From NCBI RefSeq assembly GCF_018129005.1, contig NZ_JAAEDL010000003.1, positions 186,001 to 250,000 of the forward strand: a stretch of 64,000 nucleotides of DNA, given 5' to 3'. The notes under the pieces were generated by a model. The model was not told the DNA's origin, did no database searches, and was given only the letters and a program-made list of their open reading frames with translations. Positions 55,059 to 63,837 of this stretch are shown piece by piece. The translations under genes and the position numbers were made by a program. The stretch's first letter is position 1. Every line of letters starts with the position of its first letter. This DNA is from Neoroseomonas eburnea. GTDB lineage: Bacteria > Pseudomonadota > Alphaproteobacteria > Acetobacterales > Acetobacteraceae.

Positions 55059-55583
55059 TCGCGGCGCGATCAGCGCCTCGGCGGCGACCTGGGCGGCCAC
55101 CGCGGCGGAAGGCTCGCCCGACCCCGGCACGATCACGGGCGGCGCCGGGGGCGGCGGAGGCTCCGCCGGCGCGGCGGCAGCGGCGGCGCGTTCGAGGCTA
55201 CGGGCAATGCGCCCGGTCCAGCCGATGCGGTTGTTCTCCTGTGCCTCGTTCAGCGTCGCCGGCCCGTCGGCGACGCCGCGATAGGCCGGCCAGGCCGCGG
55301 GCGGCACGGTCCAGCAATCCACCGCGCCGAGGCTGCGGGTGCAGACCGGCGGCGGCGCGGGCGGGTCGTCGCGGCCGCAATAGGCCTCCCCCCGGCCGAT
55401 CCGGGCGATCGAACAATCCTCCCCGGTCACCAGGGAGACCAGCGCATCGCCGGTGGTACGGCCGAAGGCGCGCAGCGACACGCCCTCCACCGCCGCAGGG
55501 ATGGCGAGCAGCGGCGCCCCCGGCGCGCCGACCGCCTGGCAGCCACCCAGCAGCATGAGGATCGGGATCATGGCGCGACGCAT
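55041..55583 (-). CDS. Predicted lipoprotein of unknown function
   Basis: 180 residues. The N terminus PILMLLGGCQAVGAP has a lipobox (LGGC), so the protein is probably lipidated and envelope-anchored. The conserved core ALVSLVTGEDCSIARIGRGEAYCG and PPVCTRSLGAVDCWTVPPA has paired cysteines that could form disulfides. I recall this cysteine-spaced core from other Rhodospirillales and Rhizobiales lipoproteins, without a function. The second half is proline/alanine-rich. It is divergent from the YfgM-like gene. Confidence 0.8.
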   Translation of the reverse strand: MRRAMIPILMLLGGCQAVGAPGAPLLAIPAAVEGVSLRAFGRTTGDALVSLVTGEDCSIARIGRGEAYCGRDDPPAPPPVCTRSLGAVDCWTVPPAAWPAYRGVADGPATLNEAQENNRIGWTGRIARSLERAAAAAAPAEPPPPPAPPVIVPGSGEPSAAVAAQVAAEALIAPRSAEGR

Positions 55584-55688
55584 CGGCCGATGTGACCCTG
55601 CCTGGGCTTAACGCCCCGCCAACGGGACTGTATGGTCCGCCGCTTTCCGGGCCGGGACCGCGCCGGCCGGCAATCAGGGGTGCTGCAC

Positions 55689-56339
55689 TTGCCCGACATC
55701 TTCGACGAGGTGGAAGAGGACCTCCGCGCCGAGCGCGCCCAGCGGCTGTGGCGGCGCTTGGCCACACCTGTGCTCGGCGCGCTGGTCCTGACGGTGGCGG
55801 GCGTGGGCGCCTGGCAGGGCTGGCAGTGGTACGAGAATCGCCAGCGGGAAGCCGCCGCGACCACCTTCATGGCCATCCACCGGGCCGCCGAGGCCGAGGG
55901 TGCCGACCTGCCCGCCATCGCCGCGCGCTTCGAGGCGCTCGCGCCCACCAGCCCCGCCGGGTACCGCACCCTGGCCCTGCTGCGCGCGGCCGCGCTGCGC
56001 GCCGAGACCGGGGACCGCGACGCGGCGCTGGCGCTCTATGACCGGGTCGCCGCCGACGGCTCGGCCGACCAGCTCTACCGGGACCTTGCCTCGCTGATGT
56101 GGGTGCTGCGCTCGCTCGACACCGCGGATCCGGCGCTGCTCGCCGCCCGCATCGCGCCGCTGGCGCGGCCGGACCAGCCGTGGAACGCCTCGGCGCGGGA
56201 ACTCTCGGCCCTGGTGGCGCTGCGCGCCGGCCAGCGGGAGGAAGCGAAGCGCTCGCTCGAGGCGCTGGCCGCCGACGTCACGGCGCCGCGCGGCATCCGC
56301 GAACGCGCCCAACGCATCGCTGCCGGGATCGCCGGCTGA
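55689..56339 (+). CDS. YfgM-like tetratricopeptide membrane protein
   Basis: About 216 residues. A short cytoplasmic DIFDEVEEDLRAERAQRLWRR, one membrane helix (VLGALVLTVAGVGAWQGW), then a periplasmic helical TPR domain (AALRAETGDRDAALALYDRVAADGSADQLYRDLASLMWVLRSLD; LSALVALRAGQREEAKRSLEALAAD). This is the TPR_21/YfgM family, an ancillary factor of the SecYEG translocon and periplasmic chaperones. The neighbours bamB and der support it. The start is not certain: TTG 55689, with AGGGG upstream, gives the usual MPDIFDEV-like opening; GTG 55680 is the alternative. Confidence 0.85.
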   Translation: MPDIFDEVEEDLRAERAQRLWRRLATPVLGALVLTVAGVGAWQGWQWYENRQREAAATTFMAIHRAAEAEGADLPAIAARFEALAPTSPAGYRTLALLRAAALRAETGDRDAALALYDRVAADGSADQLYRDLASLMWVLRSLDTADPALLAARIAPLARPDQPWNASARELSALVALRAGQREEAKRSLEALAADVTAPRGIRERAQRIAAGIAG

Positions 56340-57679
56340 TGCGCGGGACGATGACGCGCCGCGGGGCGCTGCTCGGTGCCGCCGCCCTGCTCGGCGGCTG
56401 CGAGACCATCGATTCGATCTTCGGCGAGCGCCGCGAAGCCTTTCCCGGCGAACGCCGCGCCGTCGTGACCACGCCCGAGCGCACGCTCGAAGCCGATTCC
56501 GCCGCCCAGGGGACCGGCATCGTGCTGCCCCCGCCGGCGCCGCGTGCGGACTGGCCGCAAATGGGTGGAGACGCCGCCCATGCCGGCGGCCACCCGGCCC
56601 TCGGCCGCACCCTCGGCCGCGCCTGGAGCAGCAGCTTCGGCAGCGGCACCGCCTATCGCCGCCGGCTCGTGGCCGGGCCGGTCGCGGGCGGCGGCAGCGC
56701 CTTTGTCGCCGATGCCTTCGGTCAGGTTTCCGCCTTCGACCTCACCACCGGCGGGCGCCGCTGGCGCCGCGACAGCCGGCGGGAAAACGACGACGTGGGC
56801 ACCCTCGGCGCCGGCGTGGCGCTGGAGGGGGAGACGCTCTACGTCGCCACCGGCCTGGCCGAGCTGCTGGCGCTCAACGTCGCCGACGGCGCGGTGCGCT
56901 GGCGGATCGACCTGCCGGCGCCGGCGCGCGGGGCGCCGACCGTCTCCGGCGGCCGCATCTTCGTGCCGACCGTCGCGAGCCAGCTCGTCTGCCTCTCGAC
57001 CGAGAATGGCAGCCGGGTCTGGCAGCACCGGGCGACGCCAACCACGACCATCCCGCTCGGCCTGCCCGCCCCGGCGGTGGAAGGCGACACGGTGGTGGCC
57101 GGCTTCCCCTCCGGCGAGCTCTTCGCGCTCCGCGCCAGCGACGGGCGGGTGATGTGGAGCGAAAGCCTCGCCGCGGCGGGCACCGGCGCGCTGTCCGACA
57201 TCGCCGGCGTGCGCGCGAGCCCGGTCCTCAGCGGCGGGCGTGCCATTGCCGTCGGCGTGGGCGGGCTGTCGATCTGCGTCGACCTGCGCTCCGGCCGCCG
57301 CCTGTGGGAACAGGAGGCGGGCGGCACGGAAGCCCCCTGGGCGGCCGGCGACTGGGTGTTCATGACCACCGATGCCGGCCAGGTGGCGGCGATCGGGCGC
57401 GACAGCGGGCAGGTCCGCTGGGCGGTCTCGCTGCGCCCCGAGGCGCGCGGCAACCGGCCGCAGGAGCGGATCAACCTGTCCTCCCCCGTGCTCGCGGGCG
57501 GCCGCCTGCTGGTCGGCACCAGCCGGGAGGAGCTGGTGGCGCTCGACCCCGCCAGCGGGGCCGTGCAGGGCCGCACACCCCTGCCCGGGGGACTGTCGCT
57601 GCAGCCCGCCATCGCGGGCAACCTGCTGCTGGCGGCCACCGACGACGCGACGCTGCTCGCCCTGGCCGGCGGCGGCTGA
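56339..57679 (+). CDS. bamB: Outer-membrane assembly lipoprotein BamB
   Basis: 446 residues. The signal [15 protein letters not shown] has a lipobox. The rest is an eight-bladed PQQ-like propeller with repeated blades such as [32 protein letters not shown] and [25 protein letters not shown]. BamB scaffolds BamA in the outer-membrane protein assembly machine, consistent with the nearby YfgM-like and distal lptD/surA genes. The start overlaps the previous stop as TGATG; ATG 56351 (MTRRGAL) is an equally possible start. der follows after ten bases. Confidence 0.92.
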   Translation: MRGTMTRRGALLGAAALLGGCETIDSIFGERREAFPGERRAVVTTPERTLEADSAAQGTGIVLPPPAPRADWPQMGGDAAHAGGHPALGRTLGRAWSSSFGSGTAYRRRLVAGPVAGGGSAFVADAFGQVSAFDLTTGGRRWRRDSRRENDDVGTLGAGVALEGETLYVATGLAELLALNVADGAVRWRIDLPAPARGAPTVSGGRIFVPTVASQLVCLSTENGSRVWQHRATPTTTIPLGLPAPAVEGDTVVAGFPSGELFALRASDGRVMWSESLAAAGTGALSDIAGVRASPVLSGGRAIAVGVGGLSICVDLRSGRRLWEQEAGGTEAPWAAGDWVFMTTDAGQVAAIGRDSGQVRWAVSLRPEARGNRPQERINLSSPVLAGGRLLVGTSREELVALDPASGAVQGRTPLPGGLSLQPAIAGNLLLAATDDATLLALAGGG

Positions 57680-57689
57680 GCCCGGCCCC

Positions 57690-59036
57690 GTGACTCCCAC
57701 CGTCGTCATCCTCGGCCGGCCGAATGTCGGCAAGTCCACGCTGTTCAACCGCCTGGCGCAGCGCAGGATCGCCATCGTGGACGACACGCCCGGGGTGACC
57801 CGCGACCGCAAGGAAGCGCCGGCGTGCATCGGCGGGCGGGACGTGACGCTGGTGGACACGGCGGGGCTCGAGGAAGCGCCGCCCGACACCGTGGCGGGCC
57901 GCATGAGGTCGAGCTCCGAGGCCGCGCTGCGCGCCGCGGACCTGGTGCTCTTCGTGGTCGATGCGCGGTCGGGGCTGACGCCGGCCGATCGCGCCTTCGC
58001 CGCCTGGCTGCGCCGCGCCTCGCTGCCCGTGCTGCTGGTGGCGAACAAGGCCGAGGGCCGTGGCGGCGCGGCGGCGGCGATGGAGGCCTTCGAACTCGGC
58101 CTCGGCGACCCCATCGCCATCAGCTCCGAGCACAATGAGGGCCTCGGCGCGCTGCACGAAGCGGTGGCGGAGGCGCTCGGAGAGCCGCCGGACGAAGCGG
58201 GGGAGAAGGCGGACGACCCCGACCGCCCGCTGCGGCTCGCCATCGTCGGCCGGCCCAATGCCGGCAAGTCCACGCTGCTCAATACGCTGCTGGGCGAGGA
58301 GCGCATGATCACCGGGCCGGAACCCGGCCTGACACGCGATTCCGTCGCGGTGGAATGGCGCGACGGCACGGGCGGGCGGGTGCGGCTGGTGGACACTGCC
58401 GGCATGCGCAAGAAGGCGCGCGTGCAGGACCGGCTGGAGCAGATGTCGGTAGCCTCGACCCTCGGCGCGCTGAAGGAGGCCGAGGTCGTCGTCCTTGTGG
58501 TCGATGCGCTGCTCGGCATGGATGAGCAGGACCTGCGCATCGCCCGCCTGGCGGAGCGCGAAGGCCGGGCCGTCGTCATCGCCTTCAACAAATGGGATGC
58601 GGTCGAGGACCGTGCCGCGACGCGCAGGCAGCTTGACGACGTGCTGACCGCCTCGCTGGCGCAGATGAAGGGCATTTCCGTCGTGCCGCTCTCGGCCGCG
58701 ACGGGGCGCGGGGTGGACCGGCTGATGCCGACGGTGCGGGCCACCTACGCGCTGTGGAACAAGCGCATCGGCACGGGCGAGTTGAACCGCTGGCTCGAAT
58801 CGGCGCTGACGCGCCACCCGCCGCCGGCGGTCGACGGGCGGCGGGTGAAGCTGCGCTACGCCACCATGCCCAAGGCGCGGCCGCCTACCATCGCGGTCTT
58901 CGGCACGCGTGCGGAGGAGCTGCCGGAGGACTACCGCCGCTATCTGGTGAACACCTTCCGCGAGGCCTTCGCCATGCCGGGCGTGCCGATCCGGCTGCAG
59001 TTGCGCGGGACGCGGAACCCCTACGCGGAGGAGTGA
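57690..59036 (+). CDS. der: Ribosome biogenesis GTPase Der (EngA)
   Basis: 448 residues with two tandem GTPase domains. Domain 1 has [25 protein letters not shown] and DTAGLEE; its third motif reads ANKAEG, close to NKxD but with glutamate. Domain 2 has [27 protein letters not shown] and FNKWD. A C-terminal KH-like domain ends with [23 protein letters not shown]. Der is required for 50S subunit assembly. The start is GTG at 57690. The bamB-der pairing is widespread. Confidence 0.97.
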   Translation: MTPTVVILGRPNVGKSTLFNRLAQRRIAIVDDTPGVTRDRKEAPACIGGRDVTLVDTAGLEEAPPDTVAGRMRSSSEAALRAADLVLFVVDARSGLTPADRAFAAWLRRASLPVLLVANKAEGRGGAAAAMEAFELGLGDPIAISSEHNEGLGALHEAVAEALGEPPDEAGEKADDPDRPLRLAIVGRPNAGKSTLLNTLLGEERMITGPEPGLTRDSVAVEWRDGTGGRVRLVDTAGMRKKARVQDRLEQMSVASTLGALKEAEVVVLVVDALLGMDEQDLRIARLAEREGRAVVIAFNKWDAVEDRAATRRQLDDVLTASLAQMKGISVVPLSAATGRGVDRLMPTVRATYALWNKRIGTGELNRWLESALTRHPPPAVDGRRVKLRYATMPKARPPTIAVFGTRAEELPEDYRRYLVNTFREAFAMPGVPIRLQLRGTRNPYAEE

Positions 59037-59470
59037 TGCCGCCGAGCCTTGCTGGTGGCGTCGTCATCGGCAAGGCGGACGGCATCGCGCGCAGGGCTGG
59101 TGTGGCGGCCGCGCGGCAGATCGGGGCTCTCACACTGCGTCAGCCGAAAGGCTGGCCGATATCTGGCCCTCGGGTACCGATTGAGAATGCCGGCACCGGC
59201 CCGCATCGTCACCCCGCCATCCAACGACTGCATCCCGGCCAGGTGGTCGGTCGGCGGTGCGGGCCGGTGCCGGCATCAGTCATGCGCCGCCCGGCGCATC
59301 CTCCGACGGCCCTTCCGTCCGGGCTCGCCTGTTTCCTGCGGGCGGGCCGCCGCCGCGCGGTGGCTTGCCCTGTCGCCCGGGTTGAAAGAAAACGGCAGCA
59401 GACTCGGGCTGGCCGGGCTGCGCGCAGCGCGACGGCGGCGATGGTCCGGGCAAGACGGGAAGCCGCTGCG
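59037..59470. other. Intergenic region of 434 bases without a supported gene
   Basis: Frames are open here on both strands, including an extension of the sulfotransferase frame upstream into der, but they encode no recognisable sequence. The only structure seen is a 19-bp perfect inverted repeat at 59187-59276. The promoter of the sulfotransferase pair should lie in its right part. Confidence 0.6.
59187..59276. repeat. 19-bp perfect inverted repeat with 52-base loop
   Basis: ATGCCGGCACCGGCCCGCA (59187-59205) is exactly repeated as its reverse complement at 59258-59276. No T-run follows, so it is not a typical intrinsic terminator. It may be an operator, an RNA stem before the sulfotransferase genes, or the remains of a mobile element's ends. 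Confidence 0.8.
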
Positions 59471-60166
59471 ATGATCTGGTCGCCGAGCCGGAAGTTCTGC
59501 TTCATCCACATCTCGAAGACCGGCGGCACCTCCGTCGAGGAAGCCTACGCGCCGCATCTGCGCTTCGGCGACATCATCCTCTCGGCCCACCAGCACGGCA
59601 TGAACCACTGGTACGGAAAGCACCTCGCGATCGGCAAGCACACTCCTGCGCGGCGTATCCGGCTGATGGCCGGGCGGCAGAACTTCGATCGCGTGCTCTC
59701 GGTGGCCGTGGTCCGCGATCCGATCGATCGCATGGTGTCCTACTATCGCTGGATCCACACCGGCACGCATGGCGGCCAGCGCGAGCGCGAACTCAGTGAG
59801 ATCAAGGAATTCGAGCCATTCGCCGAGAAGGTCTGCACCTTCTTCCTGCGCCAGGTGGACATGGTGACGGACCCGCAGACCGGCGCGGTGATCGTCAGCC
59901 ACCTGATCCCCTTCCGCCGCCTGGCGGAAGGCTGGGCGGGCGTCGCCGCGCGGATCGGGCTCGATGCGGCGCTGCCGCATGTCAACGCCTCCTCCCGCAA
60001 GGTCGGGGTGCAGGTGCCGGACAGCGCGCGGGCAATGCTGCGCGAGACCTTCGCCAGGGACGCCGCGCTGGTGGAGGCGGCGGAACGGGATTTCGTGCCC
60101 CTCTCCGCCGGGCAGCCGGCGCAGCCCGCGACGGCATCGCAGCCGGGCGCGGGGCAGGCCGCCTGA
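59471..60166 (+). CDS. Sulfotransferase family protein, first of a tandem pair
   Basis: 231 residues. The 5'-phosphosulfate-binding loop is in FIHISKTGGTS (K16-S21). The 3'-phosphate site is VVRDPIDRMVSYYRW (R82 and S90), the standard PAPS-binding pair of the Sulfotransfer_2 fold. It likely transfers sulfate from PAPS to a carbohydrate or other surface molecule; no adjacent PAPS-synthesis genes are present. The ATG at 59471 was chosen because the second copy begins with the same sequence, MIWSPSR. The C-terminal tail is alanine/glutamine/proline-rich. It overlaps the next copy as TGATG. Confidence 0.83.
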   Translation: MIWSPSRKFCFIHISKTGGTSVEEAYAPHLRFGDIILSAHQHGMNHWYGKHLAIGKHTPARRIRLMAGRQNFDRVLSVAVVRDPIDRMVSYYRWIHTGTHGGQRERELSEIKEFEPFAEKVCTFFLRQVDMVTDPQTGAVIVSHLIPFRRLAEGWAGVAARIGLDAALPHVNASSRKVGVQVPDSARAMLRETFARDAALVEAAERDFVPLSAGQPAQPATASQPGAGQAA

Positions 60167-60822
60167 TGATCTGGTCGCCGAGCCGCAACTTCTGCTTCGT
60201 GCATGTGCCCAAGACCGGCGGCACGGCGATCGAGCAGGCCTACAAGCCGAACCTGCGCTTCGGCGACGTTGTGCTGGCGGCGTGGCGGGTGAGCCTCGAC
60301 AACTGGTACGAGGAGCACCTGCACATGGGCAAGCACTCCTCGGCCGCGCACATCGCCGCGCATATGGGCCAGGACCGCTTCCGCCAGGTGCTGTCCTTCG
60401 CGATCCTGCGCGATCCGCTCGACCGGATGGTGTCCTACTATCGCTGGATCCGCAGCTACGAGCATCCCGGCAAGGCCGAGCGGCGGCTCGCCGTGCACGA
60501 CAGCTTCGACGCCTTCGTGGAGGAGGCCTGCGAAAGCCTCGCGCCGCAGGCCGAGCTGGTCTGCGACCATGGGACGGGGCTGCCGATGGTCACCGTGCTC
60601 GCCCCCTACACGCGGCTTGCGGAGGCCTGGCGGCTGGTCTGCCTGCGGCTCGGGATCGTGGCGCCGCTGCCGATCGCCAATGTCTCCGGCGAGGTGAAGG
60701 CGAAGGTGACGGACCACGCACGGGCGGTCGTCGCCGGCCGATATGCCCGCGACGTGGAACTCTACCGCCAGGCGCAGGCCCGCTGGGCCGCCGAACACGC
60801 GCGCGACCCGGCGCGGGCGTGA
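60166..60822 (+). CDS. Sulfotransferase family protein, second of a tandem pair
   Basis: 218 residues, a clear paralogue of the preceding protein. It shares MIWSPSR-FCF, HVPKTGGTAIEQAY (5'-phosphosulfate loop), LRFGD, WY-x2-HL-x-(I/M)GKH and ILRDPLDRMVSYYRWI (3'-phosphate site). The C-terminal halves differ more, which suggests different acceptors. The two genes share about the first 20 bases of coding sequence almost exactly, consistent with a local duplication followed by divergence. It is probably co-transcribed with the first. Confidence 0.83.
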   Translation: MIWSPSRNFCFVHVPKTGGTAIEQAYKPNLRFGDVVLAAWRVSLDNWYEEHLHMGKHSSAAHIAAHMGQDRFRQVLSFAILRDPLDRMVSYYRWIRSYEHPGKAERRLAVHDSFDAFVEEACESLAPQAELVCDHGTGLPMVTVLAPYTRLAEAWRLVCLRLGIVAPLPIANVSGEVKAKVTDHARAVVAGRYARDVELYRQAQARWAAEHARDPARA

Positions 60823-60846
60823 ACGGCGCCGGCGCCGCGGCGCGGA

Positions 60847-61467
60847 TCAGCGCAGCGCGACCGGGATCGGATCGACGCGCTTCTGGTTGGTCGTGTCGGC
60901 GCGCAGGAAGACGCTGGCCGGGATCGAGAAATCCGACTTGCCCGCATGGCTGATCACATGGTCGCCGGCATTGCCGAGGGGCGCGCCCTTGTTGCCGTCC
61001 CCGTGGTGCTCGATCCAGTCGTTCACCATCATGTCGCAGGCCCCGCCATTGACGCCGAATTCGACGAAGACGCCCTGCGCACCGGGCCGGCCGTAGGAGA
61101 GATCGTAGCAGCGCGCCGGCCCGTCGAAACGCAGCTCGCCGGCGATGGCGCCGATCTCGGCGACGAATTCCTGCATGCCCGGCATGCCCATGGAATAGGT
61201 GCCGCCGGCACCGAGCTTGGCGCCGACATAGAGATTGAGCCCGGTGCCCACGCCGGCCGAATGGCCATTGACGAAATTGGCGAATTTCTTCGCGTCGCGG
61301 TCGATCTTCATCGGCCCGTAGCCGGTCGCCTGGTGGAAGCCGAACAGGCCGGTGGTGGTCTGGTAGAGGATGGCACGGCAGGCGCTGATGCTCGGGAAGC
61401 CGATGCGCGTCGTCGAGAAGCCGAATTCATACTCGCCGAGAAGAATGAGGCCGGTGGCAAAGGGCAT
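60847..61467 (-). CDS. Conserved-looking protein of unknown function
   Basis: 206 residues with no signal peptide or clear membrane helix and few charged residues in the first part. Segments: GLILLGEYEFGFSTTRIGFPSISACRAILYQTTTGLFGFHQATG; NLYVGAKLGAGGTYSMGMPGMQEFVAEIGAIAGEL; VFVEFGVNGGACDMMVNDWIEHHGDGNKG. The many Gly/Phe/Thr residues suggest a beta-rich fold. AGGAG lies nine bases upstream of ATG 61467, so it is expressed. It converges with the sulfotransferase pair and has no obvious functional neighbour. I do not recognise the family. Confidence 0.72.
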   Translation of the reverse strand: MPFATGLILLGEYEFGFSTTRIGFPSISACRAILYQTTTGLFGFHQATGYGPMKIDRDAKKFANFVNGHSAGVGTGLNLYVGAKLGAGGTYSMGMPGMQEFVAEIGAIAGELRFDGPARCYDLSYGRPGAQGVFVEFGVNGGACDMMVNDWIEHHGDGNKGAPLGNAGDHVISHAGKSDFSIPASVFLRADTTNQKRVDPIPVALR

Positions 61468-61530
61468 GCATGTCTCTCCTGCTGTTGCACCCGGATGGCG
61501 CGCGGGCGGCGCGGCCCGGCGCCATCGACT

Positions 61531-62502
61531 CTACCGCTGCGACCAGGGCGTGCGCTGCCACAGTGTGCGATAGTTTTCCTGCAGCCCGCCGAGGCGGGTG
61601 AACCAGGCGGCCCCTTCCTCGTAGCGCGGCTCGGTGAAGCGGCTTTGCAGGATGCGGACGAATTCCGGGTCCTTCACCACCTCGGCCATCGCCTCGCGCA
61701 GCTTCTGCAGCACGGCGGGCGGCGTCGCGGCGGGGGCGACGAGGCCGCGTTCGGAGGCCATCTCGACCGGATGGCCGAGCTCGCGCAGGGTCGGCACGTC
61801 CGGGCGGAAATGGCTGCGCGCCGCCCCGGCCATGGCGAGCGTCCGCAGCTTGTCGCGGTTTGCCGAGACCGGCCCGAGATTGAGGCCCATCGCATCCACC
61901 TGCCGGCCGAGCACAGCCGCCATCAGTTGCGGGTCGCCCTGGAAGACGACATGGGTGAAGCGGGTGCCGGTCTGCGCCTGCAGCAGCACGAGCTGCAGGT
62001 GGTCGTCGGTGCCGACGCCCGGCGAGGCGTAGGTGATCGCCTCCGGCCGCGCCCGCGCCGCGGCGATCAGATCGGCCAGCGTGCGGTAGGGGCTGTCCTC
62101 ATGCACGGTGATCGCTGTCGGGTCGGTGACCATGTTGGCGATGCCGGCGAAATCGTCGAGCTTAAACTGCGCCTGGCGCTCGATCGGGATGGTGAGCAGC
62201 CCCGGCATGTTGGTGGTGCCGAGCACATGCCCGTCGGGTCGCGCGCGCGCGACCGAGGCGAGCGCCACCTCGCCGCCGGCGCCGGGGCGGTTCACCACCA
62301 CGACGGACCCGCCGATGCGCTTTTCCAGCAGCGGTGCCACGGCGCGCGCGTCGAGGTCGGTGGCGCCGCCGGGCACGAAGCCGACGACGATCTCGACCGG
62401 CCGTTCCGGCCAGCGGTTCGTCTGGGCAAGCGCCGGCGCGAGGCCGGGTGCGGCGAGTGCCGCGCCCGCGCCGGCCAGCAGCGTCCTTCTGGTCGTTGTC
62501 AT
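61531..62502 (-). CDS. Bug/TctC family tripartite-tricarboxylate-type substrate-binding protein
   Basis: 323 residues with a twin-arginine-like signal TTTRRTLLAGAGAALAAPGLAPALAQ. The mature protein has the Bug fold marks WPERPVEIVVGFVPGGATDLDARAVAP, VVNRPGAGGEVALASVARARPDGH and ITYASPGVGTDDHLQ. Bug proteins bind organic acids or aromatics in the periplasm; most are orphans without their own membrane partners, as here. GGGAGGA precedes ATG 62502. The start overlaps the epimerase stop (ATGA), so the two are coupled. Confidence 0.92.
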   Translation of the reverse strand: MTTTRRTLLAGAGAALAAPGLAPALAQTNRWPERPVEIVVGFVPGGATDLDARAVAPLLEKRIGGSVVVVNRPGAGGEVALASVARARPDGHVLGTTNMPGLLTIPIERQAQFKLDDFAGIANMVTDPTAITVHEDSPYRTLADLIAAARARPEAITYASPGVGTDDHLQLVLLQAQTGTRFTHVVFQGDPQLMAAVLGRQVDAMGLNLGPVSANRDKLRTLAMAGAARSHFRPDVPTLRELGHPVEMASERGLVAPAATPPAVLQKLREAMAEVVKDPEFVRILQSRFTEPRYEEGAAWFTRLGGLQENYRTLWQRTPWSQR

Positions 62503-63512
62503 GTTGTCCTCCCCTCGTTGCTGTCGATCCACGCCATCAGGCGGCGCAGGCCGTCCTCCATCCCGACCAGCGGCTTCCAGCCGATGGCCTTGAAGGCTTC
62601 CTCATGGGCGATGCGGAAGGCGCCGCCGGAGGTGAGGCGCACCTTGCCCGGCGTGTCGCCGATGAATTCGGGCTGCAGATCGCTGCCGGCGAGCCTGGTG
62701 ACCATCTGCACCAGTTCCAGCGTGGTGACGGGCCTGGGACCGGAGGTGTTCACCGCCACGTCGGTCGCATCCGCCTCGAAGGCCATGCGGTTGGCGCGCG
62801 CGAGGTCGCCGACATAGACGAAGTGCTTCGTCTCGGAGCCGTCGCCGTAGACCTGCGGGCGCTCGCCCTTCTTCAGCCTGTCCCAGGTCTCGATGATGTA
62901 GAGCGCATTGGCGGCGCGGTAGTGCTGCCGCTCGCCATAGACGGTCGAGTAGCGCAGCACGACGTAGTCGAGGCCGAAGCGACGCCTGGCGTCGCGGCAG
63001 AGCTGCTCGCCGATGATCTTGGTCGCGCCGTAGAGGATGGCGGCCGGCGGCGCGCCGACGGAATGGAAGGGCGTGTCCTCGACCAGGTCGCCCTTCACGC
63101 CCGGGCCGTAGCCATAGACGGCGTTCGACGACGCGAAGACGACCTTCCTCACCTTGTTGGCGCGGGCGGCCTCCAGCGCGTTCTGCACGCCGCGGATGTT
63201 CACGTCCAGACCGCCCCAGGGGTCGCGGTCCATGTTCAGCGTCATGTAGGCGGCGAGCAGCAGCGCGCCGTCGCAGCCTTCCATCGCGCGCAGCAGGTCC
63301 GGCAGGCGCATCACGTCGCCGCGCACGGTCCTGAGGCGCGGATTGTCCTTGATGTGCGCGATGGCCTGTTCGGAGCCCATCGAGAAATTGTCGAACAGCA
63401 CCACTTCCGACGCGCCGGCATCGAGCAGCTCGGCGGCGGTGGCGGAGCCGACGAGGCTCGCGCCGCCGATGATGATGAACTTGTGGCCAGCGACTTGCAC
63501 GGCGGCAGTCAT
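62499..63512 (-). CDS. NAD-dependent epimerase/dehydratase (extended SDR)
   Basis: 337 residues. The N-terminal Rossmann motif is modified to IIGGASLVGSATAAELL (GxxxxVG). SSNAVYG, the catalytic YGATK, and LRYSTVYGERQHYRAA are typical of UDP-sugar epimerases and related enzymes. The C-terminal part resembles nucleotide-sugar-binding domains (GDGSETKHFVYVGDLARANRMAFEA). Coupling to a Bug-type binding protein suggests a catabolic rather than a polysaccharide role. The ATG at 63512 was chosen over an extended frame reaching 63662. Confidence 0.9.
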   Translation of the reverse strand: MTAAVQVAGHKFIIIGGASLVGSATAAELLDAGASEVVLFDNFSMGSEQAIAHIKDNPRLRTVRGDVMRLPDLLRAMEGCDGALLLAAYMTLNMDRDPWGGLDVNIRGVQNALEAARANKVRKVVFASSNAVYGYGPGVKGDLVEDTPFHSVGAPPAAILYGATKIIGEQLCRDARRRFGLDYVVLRYSTVYGERQHYRAANALYIIETWDRLKKGERPQVYGDGSETKHFVYVGDLARANRMAFEADATDVAVNTSGPRPVTTLELVQMVTRLAGSDLQPEFIGDTPGKVRLTSGGAFRIAHEEAFKAIGWKPLVGMEDGLRRLMAWIDSNEGRTT

Positions 63513-63837
63513 GCGCTTGCGATCCCTCTCGGACGTGTTCCCCGGGAAATGATCGCGCGGGATCGCGCTGGTGGCTAGAGCGGCTTCCCTTCGCCCCGGC
63601 TCACGGCAACCACACTGGCCTCCTGATTTCACGAGCGTCTTCACCCGATCGGGCGATTCCACCCGATCGGGTTCTGCTCCAGCGCGCCGCCCGCGGAATC
63701 CGCCCCGATCATCGGGAAGAGGGCGGACGGGCAGGCCGCCGAAGCCACGGACCTGCGACCCGGGAACGACATCCGGGACACCGCGGAACCGGCCTCCGGA
63801 CGGCCCGGCGGCCCCATGCCGCCGAGGCTGGCCGGCA
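63513..63837. other. Intergenic region of 325 bases, no gene; contains repeat D2
   Basis: Besides the family D repeat at 63573-63671, nothing recognisable was found. It should hold the promoter of the leftward epimerase-Bug pair. Confidence 0.55.
63573..63671 (-). repeat. Family D repeat, copy D2
   Basis: On the minus strand it matches 26575-26674 over about 100 bases. Its leading part holds two perfect CCCGATCGGG palindromes 18 bases apart (63644-63653 and 63662-63671). Confidence 0.7.

Noticed and set aside
58754..59470. Upstream extension of the first sulfotransferase into der
   Set aside because: It overlaps the conserved der C terminus in another frame. The paralogue at 60166 starts with the same MIWSPSR sequence as the internal ATG at 59471.
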